Assembly: GCF_004000765.1 (NCBI RefSeq)
Contig: NZ_BILW01000009.1
Span: 124,001 to 188,000 of the forward strand
Direction: 5' to 3'
Length of the DNA: 64,000 nt
Origin: Paenibacillus chondroitinus NBRC 15376
GTDB taxonomy: Bacteria > Bacillota > Bacilli > Paenibacillales > NBRC-103111
A program made the translations under genes and the position numbers. Position 1 is the stretch's first letter; every line of letters begins with the position of its first letter. Shown in pieces: positions 1 to 9,200 of this stretch. The notes under the pieces were generated by a model. That model was not told where the DNA came from, searched no databases, and worked only from the letters and a program-made list of their open reading frames with translations.

Positions 1-3000
1 CTCCACGTTCATAATCCGTAACGATCTTCCCGTAAAAAGCTTGCAACGCATGGTTTAACGTAATAGCTGCTTGTTCCAATTGCTGCTGTGTAGCCGTAAC
101 ATCCGATTGAATGGCAGTGGCAGCCTGGATGGCTGTTAATAGCACCGCTTTGGAACCAGCCGTATATTGTCCGACTTGCGTCCCTTCTACGGCGCGATCA
201 TAAATGGATTGCGCCAAGCCGATGACCGTCTGCAGCGTTATCTTGTCTGACGCTGCCGTAACCGATACCGTCAGACTAGCTGGAGTAGCATCCACTTTTT
301 GCGCTAGCCCGTTAGAAACAGCTACTTTGGTCAGTACCAAATTCGTTGTCGTAGACGAGTGATTCGGCTTCGCAATCCAATTAAATTTGAATAAATCGCC
401 GTTTGTCGTTACCACTCCCGTAGTCCCTTGGCTCGCAGCGAGTATTCGAAGTTGGCCGGGTACATCGGTTTTGGTTTCAACGTTAGTAAATCCAGAAATT
501 AATGGATCTACAGATACAAAATCAATGGTGTCAGCATCAAACGATACGGTAATATCCGCTGCATAAACCGCCGAATACACACTGTCTGTTACATTGGTTA
601 ATCCGAACTGCGTCGAGAATGCAGCGCCTGCCTGAACGACTCCAGGTCCCGTGAGCGTAGCTTGCGGTACATCGGTCGGCACAGGTAGCTGACCACTGAT
701 CACGACATAGCTGGTGCCTCGAATGCCGCTGCCGTCCGTTGCTGTCGCAATGACTTTCACGATCCCGTTTTTTTGCGCAGTTAACAAGCCGCTGGACGTA
801 ATCACTGCCTTATCTGTTACTGTTACCCCATCTGATTCAAAAACCGCCCATGCCACAGACTTGTTCGTCGCATTGGCTGGGAGAACCGAAGCTTGGAATT
901 GTAAACTTCCTTCCTTCTCGGTAATTGTCGTCGCCGAACTTGTGACAGCAATCGATTGAACATTCACCTGCTGTGCTTCCGTAACCGTTACGTTCGCTAC
1001 AGCCGGTATGACTGTGCCATCTACAACACCGTTTACGACAAAACTACCAGCTATTGCATACTTGGACGAATCTACCTGATCCCACTGAACCGACTTCTCA
1101 GCCGTTGTCCCATTGTTATACACAGCTGTGACACTCGCAGGCAGAACCGGCGGAACATTCTTAGCTGTAACCACATTTACTGGCGTAACTCCAGTAATCA
1201 CCGGTGTCGCTTCAACAGCAGCTTTAGTCAGCTTCGCATCCGCCCAATCACCGTGATCCTCGCTGTTGCCATTGCCGGAATCCGTAACTTCCAAGATTAG
1301 CTGTTTATAGCCTTTCACATTTACCTTCACATATTGGGCATTACCCGACTCTCTCAACACACTTCCGGAGTAAAGCGATTCGATCGTGTCATCGTTCTTC
1401 ACTCCTGACACTTTGAACTGTACCGAGCCGTTATAACTTCCGCCATTCACTTCCTTATCTACACCGATAAAGGAGGAAAACGTGTCATAATCTGCTCCAG
1501 TAAGATCATACTTGATCGTTGAATTAGCGTGAGTCCCAAGCCCTTTGACAAAGACGAGATCCTGATCCCCATTATTCAATACGATCGCATTGCCGCCAAT
1601 GCTCTTGTCTTTCTGAACCGTTAACCAGCCGGAATTCGCGCTTGCCCAGTTCAAATCGCTTAAATAGTCAACTTCAGGCAATTGTTCCTTCTGTTCGGAT
1701 TTGCCTGCCGCAACGCTAAACGACGCATTGGCCCAGCTTGCATGATCTTCGCTATTATCGTTATCACTCTTCGAAACAACAAGTTCCACGGTACTAGCGC
1801 CAGTTACATTGACATCTACCGGTTTGGCCACATCAGTAACCTTCATGACACCGCTCGCAAATTTCTCTACGCCGTCTACAAGCACCTTAAACTCCACATC
1901 AGCGTAAGACGGTGATTTGGCCATTTCCTGATCGACTCCGACGAGGGCAGAGAATGAATCATAGTTTTTATCCGATATGTCAAAAATAATTCTTGAATCC
2001 GCATGTACGCCAAAGCCCTTCTCGTATGTGACAGCTCCGTTACTGCCCATTAAACGAATCGCATTGCCGTCCAGGCTTTTGTCCTTCTTAACGGTTAACC
2101 AGCCTGAGGATGCACTTAACCATTCCAAGTCGCTCGCATAACGATCCACCAACTCAAAGTTGAGCGTGTAGACTTCCTGCTTCGCTCCGCCGTCAGCTGT
2201 AGCGGTGATGGTCGTTGCGCCTGGCAAGCTGTCGGCTGGATCGATGACCACCTGCACATCTTCAGAGCTTTTGTCCACTGTAACGGTTGGGACCGCCAGA
2301 TTCCCTTCTCTCAAAACAGGCAGCGTTGTCGTACGATTCTCAGCATTAAGTCCTTTGACAGGCACTCCGTTCACTTTCACATTTTTGATCAGCGAAGGCA
2401 TGCTTTCCACTTTCCATAATTGGCTATCGCTTCCGGTAAAGGTGTTTTGAACAACCGGATTTCCTTCTGCATCCGATCCATTGCTGTTTTCCAATGCCAA
2501 CTGGCTGTTTATGTTCGTAATTTTGAAATAACCATTACCCACATTAGAGATGGCCCACTGCTGGTTTATGGCAGCAGGATCTGCAGCAGTTTCAGAATCT
2601 GTCCATTGGATAACTTCTTTCCCAGGCGATTTACTGGCAGCTGGAACATCCATAACTTGTCTACTTCGTTTATTGGCAATTTTATATTTGCCCAGGCCTA
2701 AATCGTCGATAACCCATTGCTGATCCAGCTCACCTGATTGCGTTCGCCCGGCAACAGCCGCTCCATTGGCCGTCGAATTCCCAACGCCCAGCACTTTGCC
2801 GGTCGCTTTATTAACGATGCGATAAAGCGTGTTGACATCAAAGGAATCGATCCCCGTCCGAGTTGGAATGTTATTCGTGTAGGAGCCTACTTCCAGCTCA
2901 CCCGCAGCAGCAAAGCCTCCTACAGCTCCACTCACTTCCATTTTAAAATAGCGTGCTGTTTGCGATGGGAACGTCACACGTTTCATGGTCTTGTCCCCAT

Positions 3001-4303
3001 CCCATGTGCCGTTTGTAACCGGAGTGAAGTTCGTTCCGTCCTCGCTCGCGTATAACTGATAGGATGTGATCATCCCTTGTGATAAATTTTGCGAAGGCAA
3101 ATAATTCAACATGTTAATGTTGTTGTACGTATAGCCCAAATCTAATGTGATGGATTGAGGCAGAGATGTGTTCGTTTGCCAAACCGTCTCCACGTAAGAG
3201 CCAACATAATCCATATAGCCGTCAATCGCATTGTTTGCAGTCCCGCTAGTAGACGTTGCCGAATTTGCTGTAATCGGATGCTCCATCACTATTGGCTGCT
3301 CAGGCAGTGGAGGACGAGATTCATTCGGCGACCATGCTTGACCAATCTCCCCCAATCGATTGACTACGTTATTATCCAGTTCCCCATCCGGATTCGGTGA
3401 AACGTTAAGCAGAAAGTTGGTATAACGTGGTTCCAAATAACCAAGATGATCCTGCACAATATTTTGCACGCTTGCCGGCTCTGTATTCGTCATCCAATTG
3501 TGCCAGAACCATTGATTGGACACGAGCGGCATGCCCTGGTTAGCGGCATACGCATTGTTGGCAGGTGCCCAAACGCCCTTAGGTTCTTCGAAATAAATGA
3601 TGTCCTCATCCCATGGCTGCGTTTGTCCATTATGATCCACAATAAGAATATTGGGTTGTAAACGCTTTATTAATTCGCGAATTTCTTGGTAGGGAACTTC
3701 ATTATGCCCCATCTCCCAGGCCCAACCGTCGATAATCAGAACCGGAATTTCTCCGTAATTCGTTAGCAACTCGGTAAGCTGCCCTTTAATAAAGTCGATA
3801 TCCGCTCTGCTGACGGAACCTTTCTGAATGCCTTGCTGACGATCCCAGATGGAGAAGTACAGCCCAGGCAAAATACCTTGAGCCCGCATGGAATCGACAT
3901 ATTGCCTGACGATATCTTTCTTGTAGGAGCTGTTCATCACGTTGTAATTGCCATATTTGGTTGGCCATAGGGCAAATCCGTCATGGTGTTTGGTCGTTAG
4001 AACGGTATATTTGATGCCTGCGGATTTGGCGGCTGCCGCCCATTGATCTGTATTCACTTGCTTAGGATTAAAAGAAAGCGGATCTTGTCCTGGTGTCACC
4101 CATTCCTGATCGTGATAGGTTCCCATATTATAGTGAATAAACATGCCAAACCTGAGATCCACGTAATTTTTCTGATTAGTGTAGCTATCATTCACAACGG
4201 GGTTTGCTGTGTTTTGATTATTGGTAGTAGCAAAAACAGGTGTAATCGAGGCAAAAAGTAGCATAAATATGAGTCCTAGACATATTGAAGTCTTCCTGTA
4301 CAA
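1..4303 (-). CDS. Secreted GH29 alpha-L-fucosidase with CBMs, cohesin and FIVAR-like module (3' end beyond window)
   Basis: The frame stays open from 4303 to the left edge, so 1,434 codons are visible and the C-terminus is missing. I chose a TTG start at 4303 because GGAGGGG precedes it by a good distance and a signal peptide follows (cleavage near VFA-TT, residue 25). Order seen: GH29 catalytic domain about 30-330 with TTKHHDGFALW and LIIDGW, where Asp192 is the probable nucleophile; F5/8-type CBM32-like module 338-475; ricin-B-like lectin 480-632; Ig-like stretch; two NPCBM modules 718-863 and 875-1026; Big_4- and Big_2-like Ig domains 1033-1205; cohesin 1208-1350; FIVAR-like helices 1355-1430. 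The last visible residues (DYERG) align with the paralogue just before its dockerin, so a dockerin probably follows outside the window. Removal of terminal fucose from plant arabinogalactan is inferred from the neighbours. Confidence 0.88.
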   Translation of the reverse strand, partial: MYRKTSICLGLIFMLLFASITPVFATTNNQNTANPVVNDSYTNQKNYVDLRFGMFIHYNMGTYHDQEWVTPGQDPLSFNPKQVNTDQWAAAAKSAGIKYTVLTTKHHDGFALWPTKYGNYNVMNSSYKKDIVRQYVDSMRAQGILPGLYFSIWDRQQGIQKGSVSRADIDFIKGQLTELLTNYGEIPVLIIDGWAWEMGHNEVPYQEIRELIKRLQPNILIVDHNGQTQPWDEDIIYFEEPKGVWAPANNAYAANQGMPLVSNQWFWHNWMTNTEPASVQNIVQDHLGYLEPRYTNFLLNVSPNPDGELDNNVVNRLGEIGQAWSPNESRPPLPEQPIVMEHPITANSATSTSGTANNAIDGYMDYVGSYVETVWQTNTSLPQSITLDLGYTYNNINMLNYLPSQNLSQGMITSYQLYASEDGTNFTPVTNGTWDGDKTMKRVTFPSQTARYFKMEVSGAVGGFAAAGELEVGSYTNNIPTRTGIDSFDVNTLYRIVNKATGKVLGVGNSTANGAAVAGRTQSGELDQQWVIDDLGLGKYKIANKRSRQVMDVPAASKSPGKEVIQWTDSETAADPAAINQQWAISNVGNGYFKITNINSQLALENSNGSDAEGNPVVQNTFTGSDSQLWKVESMPSLIKNVKVNGVPVKGLNAENRTTTLPVLREGNLAVPTVTVDKSSEDVQVVIDPADSLPGATTITATADGGAKQEVYTLNFELVDRYASDLEWLSASSGWLTVKKDKSLDGNAIRLMGSNGAVTYEKGFGVHADSRIIFDISDKNYDSFSALVGVDQEMAKSPSYADVEFKVLVDGVEKFASGVMKVTDVAKPVDVNVTGASTVELVVSKSDNDNSEDHASWANASFSVAAGKSEQKEQLPEVDYLSDLNWASANSGWLTVQKDKSIGGNAIVLNNGDQDLVFVKGLGTHANSTIKYDLTGADYDTFSSFIGVDKEVNGGSYNGSVQFKVSGVKNDDTIESLYSGSVLRESGNAQYVKVNVKGYKQLILEVTDSGNGNSEDHGDWADAKLTKAAVEATPVITGVTPVNVVTAKNVPPVLPASVTAVYNNGTTAEKSVQWDQVDSSKYAIAGSFVVNGVVDGTVIPAVANVTVTEAQQVNVQSIAVTSSATTITEKEGSLQFQASVLPANATNKSVAWAVFESDGVTVTDKAVITSSGLLTAQKNGIVKVIATATDGSGIRGTSYVVISGQLPVPTDVPQATLTGPGVVQAGAAFSTQFGLTNVTDSVYSAVYAADITVSFDADTIDFVSVDPLISGFTNVETKTDVPGQLRILAASQGTTGVVTTNGDLFKFNWIAKPNHSSTTTNLVLTKVAVSNGLAQKVDATPASLTVSVTAASDKITLQTVIGLAQSIYDRAVEGTQVGQYTAGSKAVLLTAIQAATAIQSDVTATQQQLEQAAITLNHALQAFYGKIVTDYERG

Positions 4304-4325
4304 CTGAATCCCCTCCTTTTGAAAA

Positions 4326-4350
4326 GTAAGCCTGCTGAAAGCAGGCTTAC
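4326..4350 (-). terminator. Intercistronic stem-loop between the cohesin-SLH gene and the fucosidase gene
   Basis: A perfect 11-bp stem with a 3-nt loop (GTAAGCCTGCT / AGCAGGCTTAC) is followed on the minus strand by TTTTC. It could be a partial terminator or an mRNA processing and stability element that sets scaffold-to-enzyme ratio. Confidence 0.6.
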
Positions 4351-4376
4351 CATACATGCTGTAATAAATTTTCTTC

Positions 4377-6164
4377 TTAATTGATCAAATTCGCATATTG
4401 CAGCACTCGTTTGATAATGACGGCTGCTTCAGCGCGAGTAGCTACATCTTGTGGTGCAAACGTAGTTTCTGTTTTACCGTGAATTAACCCTTTGCTGGCG
4501 GCATCTGCCACCGCGCTGCGAGCATAATCCGACAACAAGTCTTGATCGGCGAAAGAAACATTCGTCGCACTTGCGCTAGATGCTGATGTTCCTTTCACGA
4601 GCCCAATCGCTTTCATCATCATCACGACCATTTGCTCTCTTGTAATCTGCGCATCCGGGCTGAATTGCCCCTCCGCGACGCCTTGAACCAAGCCGTATTT
4701 CGCCGCTGTATTCACTTCTGGGGCGTACCACTGCGTGCCTGCGATATCTTTGAAGACATTCAGCCCAGCCTCTGCAGGCAATCCCAGTCCTCGTACGAGC
4801 AAGGCAGCGAACTCAGCGCGGGTGACTTGCATCTCAGGCGTATACGTACGGTCCGAAGTCCCGTTAATAATCATTTTCGAAGCCAACTGTTCCACATCTT
4901 TCTGAGCCCAGTGACCGATCATGTCGTCAAATGTTTTCTTGTTTTGAACGATCGCATACAAACTGTTTGTGTTTCGAATCACCTTCACTTCGGTTTTACC
5001 GTCTTTCGCATTAAACACGGAAGGCACGAATTTCATTTCTCCTGTAGCTGGATCATACACGACCGCCGTCGCAGCAGAGGAATCTTGAATCAATTCATCT
5101 ACATGGATAACACGAGTCACAAAGCTATTACCGAAGCTATGAATTTCCTCTTCTTTGTCCTTGGTTTTCAGAATGACTTTATAATCGATCATATCACTCA
5201 CACGCACCATGCCCTTATCGGAAATGGATTGGTCAAATTTCGTTTCATGCAGCGATTTAGCCTTATCGATCCGAATGATTAGCGTCGCTCCCTCTACGTC
5301 AGCCCCCGCAAAATCCGACTGGTTCAGTACGGACATCGGAAGATCGTAAGTGCCCAAATGGCTGCGCACACTTAAAATGGTATCTTTATGATTCTTCAAG
5401 CTATCGAGCAACGTTGGCAACGGTAATTGCAAGGCATTCAACTCACGCTCGCCAGGAATCTCAAAGTTCAAAACGGTGCCGCTCGTTGCTTGCAGATCCG
5501 CTAATTTCTGTGCAAGACGTTTGCTGTCTATCACTGCTGTTACAGAGGTTTGGCCGTCTTGTGTCGTTTCAATTCGGAGCTCCGATTCTTTTGGTACATA
5601 GAGGCCCGGATCTTCTTTCGTTGGTGGAGTTGTTGTACCTCCGCCTCCGCCGCCTCCGCCAGGACCAGGAGTTGTCCCGTTAATTTTAACAGTGGCTTGT
5701 GCATTAACATTCCAAATAGACGGTAGCTCCTGCGATGTCACTGTTGTCATCTTTGTCAAAGCTACGTTAGCTTGTCCGCTCTGCTTCGCCTTGAAAACCA
5801 GTGTGCAAATAACTAGATTTCCATTTTCGCCCGGTACATTTTTAATTTTCGTATTAGCAAATGTGACTTGATTACCTGAAGCTTGCGCGATCTTGTACGC
5901 ATTGATTAAGCCATTCGATTGCGATTGAACTGAATTGAATTCCAGACGGTCTGCATCATAATTTAAAATAGCTTCATATCCATATAGATCTGTTACATTA
6001 GTACCTTGAATCGTAACGACCACATTGTCGCCGACGGTTACTTGAGAAGCATTTAGATTCACATTAAATGTAGGGATTCCAGCAGCACTTACCGTCATGC
6101 CGAATGGGATAATCGTAAATAAGAGCATCATAGTTGTTAAAAATAACCCTGTTTTGCGTAACAT
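4377..6164 (-). CDS. Cohesin-SLH surface anchor protein (scaffoldin-like)
   Basis: This 595-residue secreted protein has a signal peptide (1-27, cleavage near VSA-AG), a cohesin domain at about 30-162, a Gly-rich linker near 170, a central region of about 240 residues that I cannot assign, and three SLH repeats from about 415 to the end. SLH repeats hold proteins to the pyruvylated wall polymer, and a cohesin binds a dockerin. The protein should therefore display dockerin-bearing enzymes on the cell surface. It sits between two enzymes that carry a dockerin (right) or probably carry one (left). I start at the ATG at 6164 because AGAAGGAG lies 8 nt upstream; a GTG three codons earlier overlaps that site. 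Its cohesin is clearly different from those in the two enzymes, so it may bind a different partner. A single cohesin is unusual for a classical scaffoldin. Confidence 0.88.
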   Translation of the reverse strand: MLRKTGLFLTTMMLLFTIIPFGMTVSAAGIPTFNVNLNASQVTVGDNVVVTIQGTNVTDLYGYEAILNYDADRLEFNSVQSQSNGLINAYKIAQASGNQVTFANTKIKNVPGENGNLVICTLVFKAKQSGQANVALTKMTTVTSQELPSIWNVNAQATVKINGTTPGPGGGGGGGGTTTPPTKEDPGLYVPKESELRIETTQDGQTSVTAVIDSKRLAQKLADLQATSGTVLNFEIPGERELNALQLPLPTLLDSLKNHKDTILSVRSHLGTYDLPMSVLNQSDFAGADVEGATLIIRIDKAKSLHETKFDQSISDKGMVRVSDMIDYKVILKTKDKEEEIHSFGNSFVTRVIHVDELIQDSSAATAVVYDPATGEMKFVPSVFNAKDGKTEVKVIRNTNSLYAIVQNKKTFDDMIGHWAQKDVEQLASKMIINGTSDRTYTPEMQVTRAEFAALLVRGLGLPAEAGLNVFKDIAGTQWYAPEVNTAAKYGLVQGVAEGQFSPDAQITREQMVVMMMKAIGLVKGTSASSASATNVSFADQDLLSDYARSAVADAASKGLIHGKTETTFAPQDVATRAEAAVIIKRVLQYANLIN

Positions 6165-6197
6165 GGGGTTCACTCCTTCTGGATATCATCCGAATAT

Positions 6198-6226
6198 GGA
6201 AAGAGAAAGGGCTGGCCTTTCTCTTC
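6198..6226 (-). other. Intercistronic stem-loop between GH30/GH43 and cohesin-SLH genes
   Basis: GGAAAGAGAAAGG pairs with CCTTTCTCTTCC with a single bulge and a short loop, filling most of the 78-nt gap. No U-run follows, which argues against a simple terminator and fits an RNA processing or stabilising hairpin. Confidence 0.5.
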
Positions 6227-6242
6227 CATTTCAGATTGATTG

Positions 6243-9200
6243 TTATTGCAGGATCCGTTTAGCGACTCCTACTACGTCGAGAATGTTAATCTTGCCGTCA
6301 TGATTGAAATCGGCAGCTTTGATTTTGTCCCAATCGCTTGCTGCGGGAGTTTTGCCATAATTCACCGCTACTTCACCCAAGTCTGCGATATCAACGAGTC
6401 TATCTTCATTGACATCTCCTGCAGCGTAGGTCGTGATGAACTGCTCGTTAAACGTTTGGATCGATTGGTTTAACACGATAGCTGCGTCATCCAGCTGCTG
6501 CTGGCTAACCGCCGGAGCCGTGTTGACGGCAGCGGCTGCTTGAATCACAGCTAGCAGTACTGCTTTGGAACCAACTGCATGTTGTCCGACTTGCGTTCCT
6601 TCTATCGCACGATCATAGATGGACTGTGCCAAATTTAGTACCGTTTGCAGCGTTGTCTTGTCTACAGATTCAGCCCCTGTAATAGAAATCGTTAGATTTG
6701 CCAGGGAGGCATCCATCTTTTGACTAAGTGCATTAGAAAGGGCTACCTTGGTCAGAGTCAGATTGGTTGTCGGGGATGATTGTTGGGACTTTGCCTTCCA
6801 TTTAAGGCTGAATACATCTCCGCTTGCGGTAATAGCTCCCGCTTCTCCTTCGCTAATCGCAATAATCCGAACTTGACCCGGTACATCCGTTTTCGTATCT
6901 ACCACTTTAAAGCCGGATTTCAATGTATCCACCGATACGAATTCAATTGCATTTGCATCGAAGCTTACTACGATGTCTGCTGCATATACGCTGGAAGATG
7001 GGCTATTCGTGACGTTCGTTAAACCAAAATTGGTCGAGAATGCAGTTCCTGCTTGAACGGCTGCCGCACCTGTTAACGTAGCATGAGGCACATCGGTCGG
7101 CGTCGCTGTCTGACCGCTGATCTGGACATAATTGAAACCTTGAACACCACTGCCGTCAGCAGCTGCCGCCACCACTTTCACAATTCCGTTCGTATTTGTC
7201 GTTAGCAGTCCATTGGCGTTAATCGTTGCTTTATTGGTCGTCGTGAGACCATCGTTTTCCCAGACACTCCATGTGACTTGACCATTGGCATTCGAAGGCA
7301 GTACTATGGCTTGCATTTGCAGCGTGCCGCCCTGTACCGTAATCTCATTCATGCCGCCTGTGCCACTCACGGAAATTGATTGAACAGGGTATACATTATC
7401 GGTTACCGTCACGTTCGCAACGGCTGGTATCGCGGTGCCGTCTACAATGCCATTCACGTTAAAGCTGCCAGCCACCGCATACTTGGACGGAGCCACTGAG
7501 TCCCATTGAACTGATTTTGTCCCCATTGTGGCATTGTTATAAACGACAGTGACACTGGCAGGCAGAATTGGCGCCACATAGGTAGCTGTAACTACAGTCA
7601 CTGGCTGAACGCCTGTAATGACTGGTGCAGCAACTTGCTCCCACTTCGCATACAGCGTAATATCCGTTGTCGGAATCGTGTTCACGCCGAAATCCCAGCC
7701 GACCGTCAAGGCTTCATCTTGATACCAGCCTGCAAAAGTAAACCCGTTTTTCACCGGAGCCACAGGCGCTGCAATCTTCGAACCTTGTACAGCTCCGTAC
7801 ACAGGACGAACCTCACTGCCACCGTTGCTGTTGAAGCTCACGGTCGTACCCGTTTTGAAGACGGAGAGCTTCCACTCGTAGGACCAGCTTGCGGCAATCG
7901 TTCGGTTCTGGGTATTTATCTCGAATGGAAGCCATACATATCTGGAATCCTTCAGATCATTAGGGTACCAACGATCGGCCATGAAAATGAATTTATTCGG
8001 CACAAGATCGCCATTGCCATCCCGGTAAGGCAGAACATACGTGCTTTGGCTATCATGTGTCGTGTGTTTCCAGTCGTCCACAAACGGATCACCTTTATGT
8101 TCCCATGGGCCGAATATGCCATTTGTCGATACATGATATTCCGCTTGGTTCGGGTTCCAACCCGACTGTCCGGATGTAATCATGTAATAGACACCATCCT
8201 GTTTGAACATCGTCGGCGCTTCTCTGTACCACGGGAAGGCTCTCACATAATGAGTACCTTCCACTGACTGGCCGTTCGCATTCGTAGCCGGACCCGTGTA
8301 GTCATCATCCAGCATCGTGATGACAGTCCTCTCGTTCCCTTCGGATGCATAAATCAAATAAGCTTTGTCATCCGTCGCATCATTGCCGTCATCGTCTACA
8401 TACAGCGTCATGTCGCGCAGCATGCCTTCGCCTTCGCCGCCCCCCCATCCATTGTTCGGCAATCGGGATATGCCGAGAAACTTGAATGGACCCGCTGGCG
8501 AATCGCTGATCGCAACGCCGCCTGCCGCCGTCCAATACTTACCGGCGATCGGCCCGTCTTGATGCCACCACATCACATATTTATCCGTTTTCTTGTTGTA
8601 AACAACCTTCGGACGTTCAACAACTTTATCCCAGTTGAAAGCTTTATACATCGCTTGCTTCTCTGCATTCGTTTTATCTGCGTACAATGCATTAAGCTCA
8701 GCTATGCGTTCAGGTGAATTATGTTTGCTTAATGAATTAACCGGCGATTTCATCGAACCTGTATAGTCCCCATAACGATCCGTGATATCGACAACTCGAT
8801 TCGGATCGAATGGTACTCCGCTGTTCTTATACGTATCGCTATTCTCGTCCAAATATAAAGGCAAATTCCCACTAGGCAGTACCGATTCGCCCAATTGCGG
8901 GTTGTTGAATACCGGCAATACAACCCCTTCATTTTTCCAGTTATACAAATCTTTAGAAGAGTACGCGTGAACGCCTGTTACCGGTACATAACCTGAGCCA
9001 ACATTATTCTCCGTTTTGTCTTCGCCATACCAGTAGTACGTTTTGTTTTTCTCGTTATACAGAATGCCGCCGCCATGAGCCTGAATTGGAACGCCATCTC
9101 CATCCAGCCACACTTCACCATTTTTAATGGAATTCGTTTTACCTACGGTCTGATATAAATTGTATAAGTCCTGCAGAGTGTTAGTGTAGTAAGGAATGCT

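Noticed and set aside
7952-8267. Plus- and minus-strand ORFs inside the GH43 region
   Set aside because: Out-of-frame shadows of the 2,103-residue enzyme, whose frame is unbroken.
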